64,000 nucleotides of DNA from Phycicoccus sp. Soil748. Its GTDB lineage: Bacteria; Actinomycetota; Actinomycetes; Actinomycetales; Dermatophilaceae. Position numbers and translations under genes: made by a program. A model generated the notes under the pieces. It ran no database searches, was not told the origin of the DNA, and saw only the letters and a list, made by a program, of their open reading frames with translations. Within the stretch, counting starts at the first letter, position 1; each line of letters begins with the position of its first letter. Positions 63,708-64,000 of this stretch are shown piece by piece. Location of the stretch: the NCBI RefSeq assembly GCF_001428025.1, contig NZ_LMSC01000007.1, positions 879,801-943,800 of the forward strand, read 5' to 3'.

Positions 63708-64000
63708 ATGCGGGGGATCGCGCGCACTGACAGCCTGGTGAGGCTGGTCATGTGGGGCGCGCTCCTGGCGGTGGCGTGGATCCTGTTCAGCCCGGGCAAG
63801 GCGAGCGCCAGCGAGCACCCCGTCCAAGACGTCGTGCGTTCGACGACTTCGCTGACCGGCGCCGTACGCGATGTGCCAAAGGCGTTGCCGCAGAAGGACT
63901 TTCGTGACTCGCGGGTCAAGGTGATGAAGTCGGTGGTCGAGCCCGTGCTCACTCCGGTCTCGACCACGACCAGCGCCCTGGACCCGGTCGTGGCCACCAC
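63708..64000 (+). CDS. Hypothetical secreted protein, cut by the window edge
   Basis: The frame is open to the end of the window, 97 full codons and part of another. MRGIARTDSLVRLVMWGALLAVAWILFSPGKASASEHP is a signal peptide with likely cleavage after KASA. The secreted part starts VQDVVRSTTSLTGAVRDV and is rich in Val, Thr and Ser. AGGAGA lies before the ATG. The rest of the gene, and so the family, is outside the window. Confidence 0.72.
   Translation, partial: MRGIARTDSLVRLVMWGALLAVAWILFSPGKASASEHPVQDVVRSTTSLTGAVRDVPKALPQKDFRDSRVKVMKSVVEPVLTPVSTTTSALDPVVAT

Overview
The window is very GC-rich, densely coded DNA with short intergenic gaps and many ATGA or GTGA start/stop overlaps. The gene families are those of an actinobacterium: SepH, a MacS/MacR-type two-component system, a PknL-like PASTA kinase beside an Rv2175c-type protein, DUF3040/DUF3710/DUF4193/DUF3159/DUF5998 proteins, an actinobacterial SOS box, and a ferrochelatase with a C-terminal cysteine cluster. 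A member of Micrococcales close to Intrasporangiaceae is my inference; the sequence alone does not fix the genus. I saw no rRNA, tRNA, CRISPR array, insertion sequence or prophage. LAYOUT. 1-16.3 kb holds a lipid and envelope block: an alpha/beta hydrolase, an acylglycerophosphate acyltransferase, MacS/MacR, class II DAHP synthase, threonine aldolase, a small minus-strand operon, the PASTA kinase, a four-LysM transglycosylase, the Rv2175c-like protein, a prenyl diphosphate synthase and MetF. Several of these families sit together in M. tuberculosis (Rv2172c to Rv2182c, from memory). 17.1-24.5 kb is an SOS-box-headed mutagenesis operon: DUF6504, HEPN, DnaE2, methyltransferase, DinB. 24.7-38.3 kb has small membrane and zinc proteins, ParE, an APC permease, a LacI-controlled sugar ABC importer without its ATPase, a sucrase/ferredoxin-like protein and ParC. 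38.4-50.6 kb has a nitroreductase divergent from an ECF sigma factor with an Asp-box membrane partner, a GNAT/acyl-CoA-synthetase fusion, a phosphodiesterase-like protein, thymidine kinase, SepH, a TRIC channel, ferrochelatase and an inositol monophosphatase. 50.7-60.6 kb parallels M. tuberculosis Rv2689c to Rv2701c: DUF4193, Dut, DUF3710, an OB-fold protein, DUF3159, two TrkA-type K+ proteins divergent from an APC/KimA-like permease, and a TRAM RNA methyltransferase, followed by an MFS carrier and a thioesterase. 60.7-63.5 kb is aconitase, and a truncated secreted-protein gene runs off the right edge. HOW IT IS EXPRESSED. A repeated feature is a TAnnnT-type hexamer ending 6-9 bases before the start codon with no Shine-Dalgarno sequence, the arrangement of leaderless actinobacterial transcripts. 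At two boundaries (before tdk and before the thioesterase) the upstream gene's TAG stop is the first half of that hexamer. Other signals are an SOS box, a 9-bp direct-repeat array like MtrA sites before the LysM gene, an 18-bp palindrome over the aconitase promoter, a LacI-type operator, a perfect 17-bp hairpin between the sugar-binding protein and its permeases, and short direct repeats that span or abut stop codons at five gene ends.
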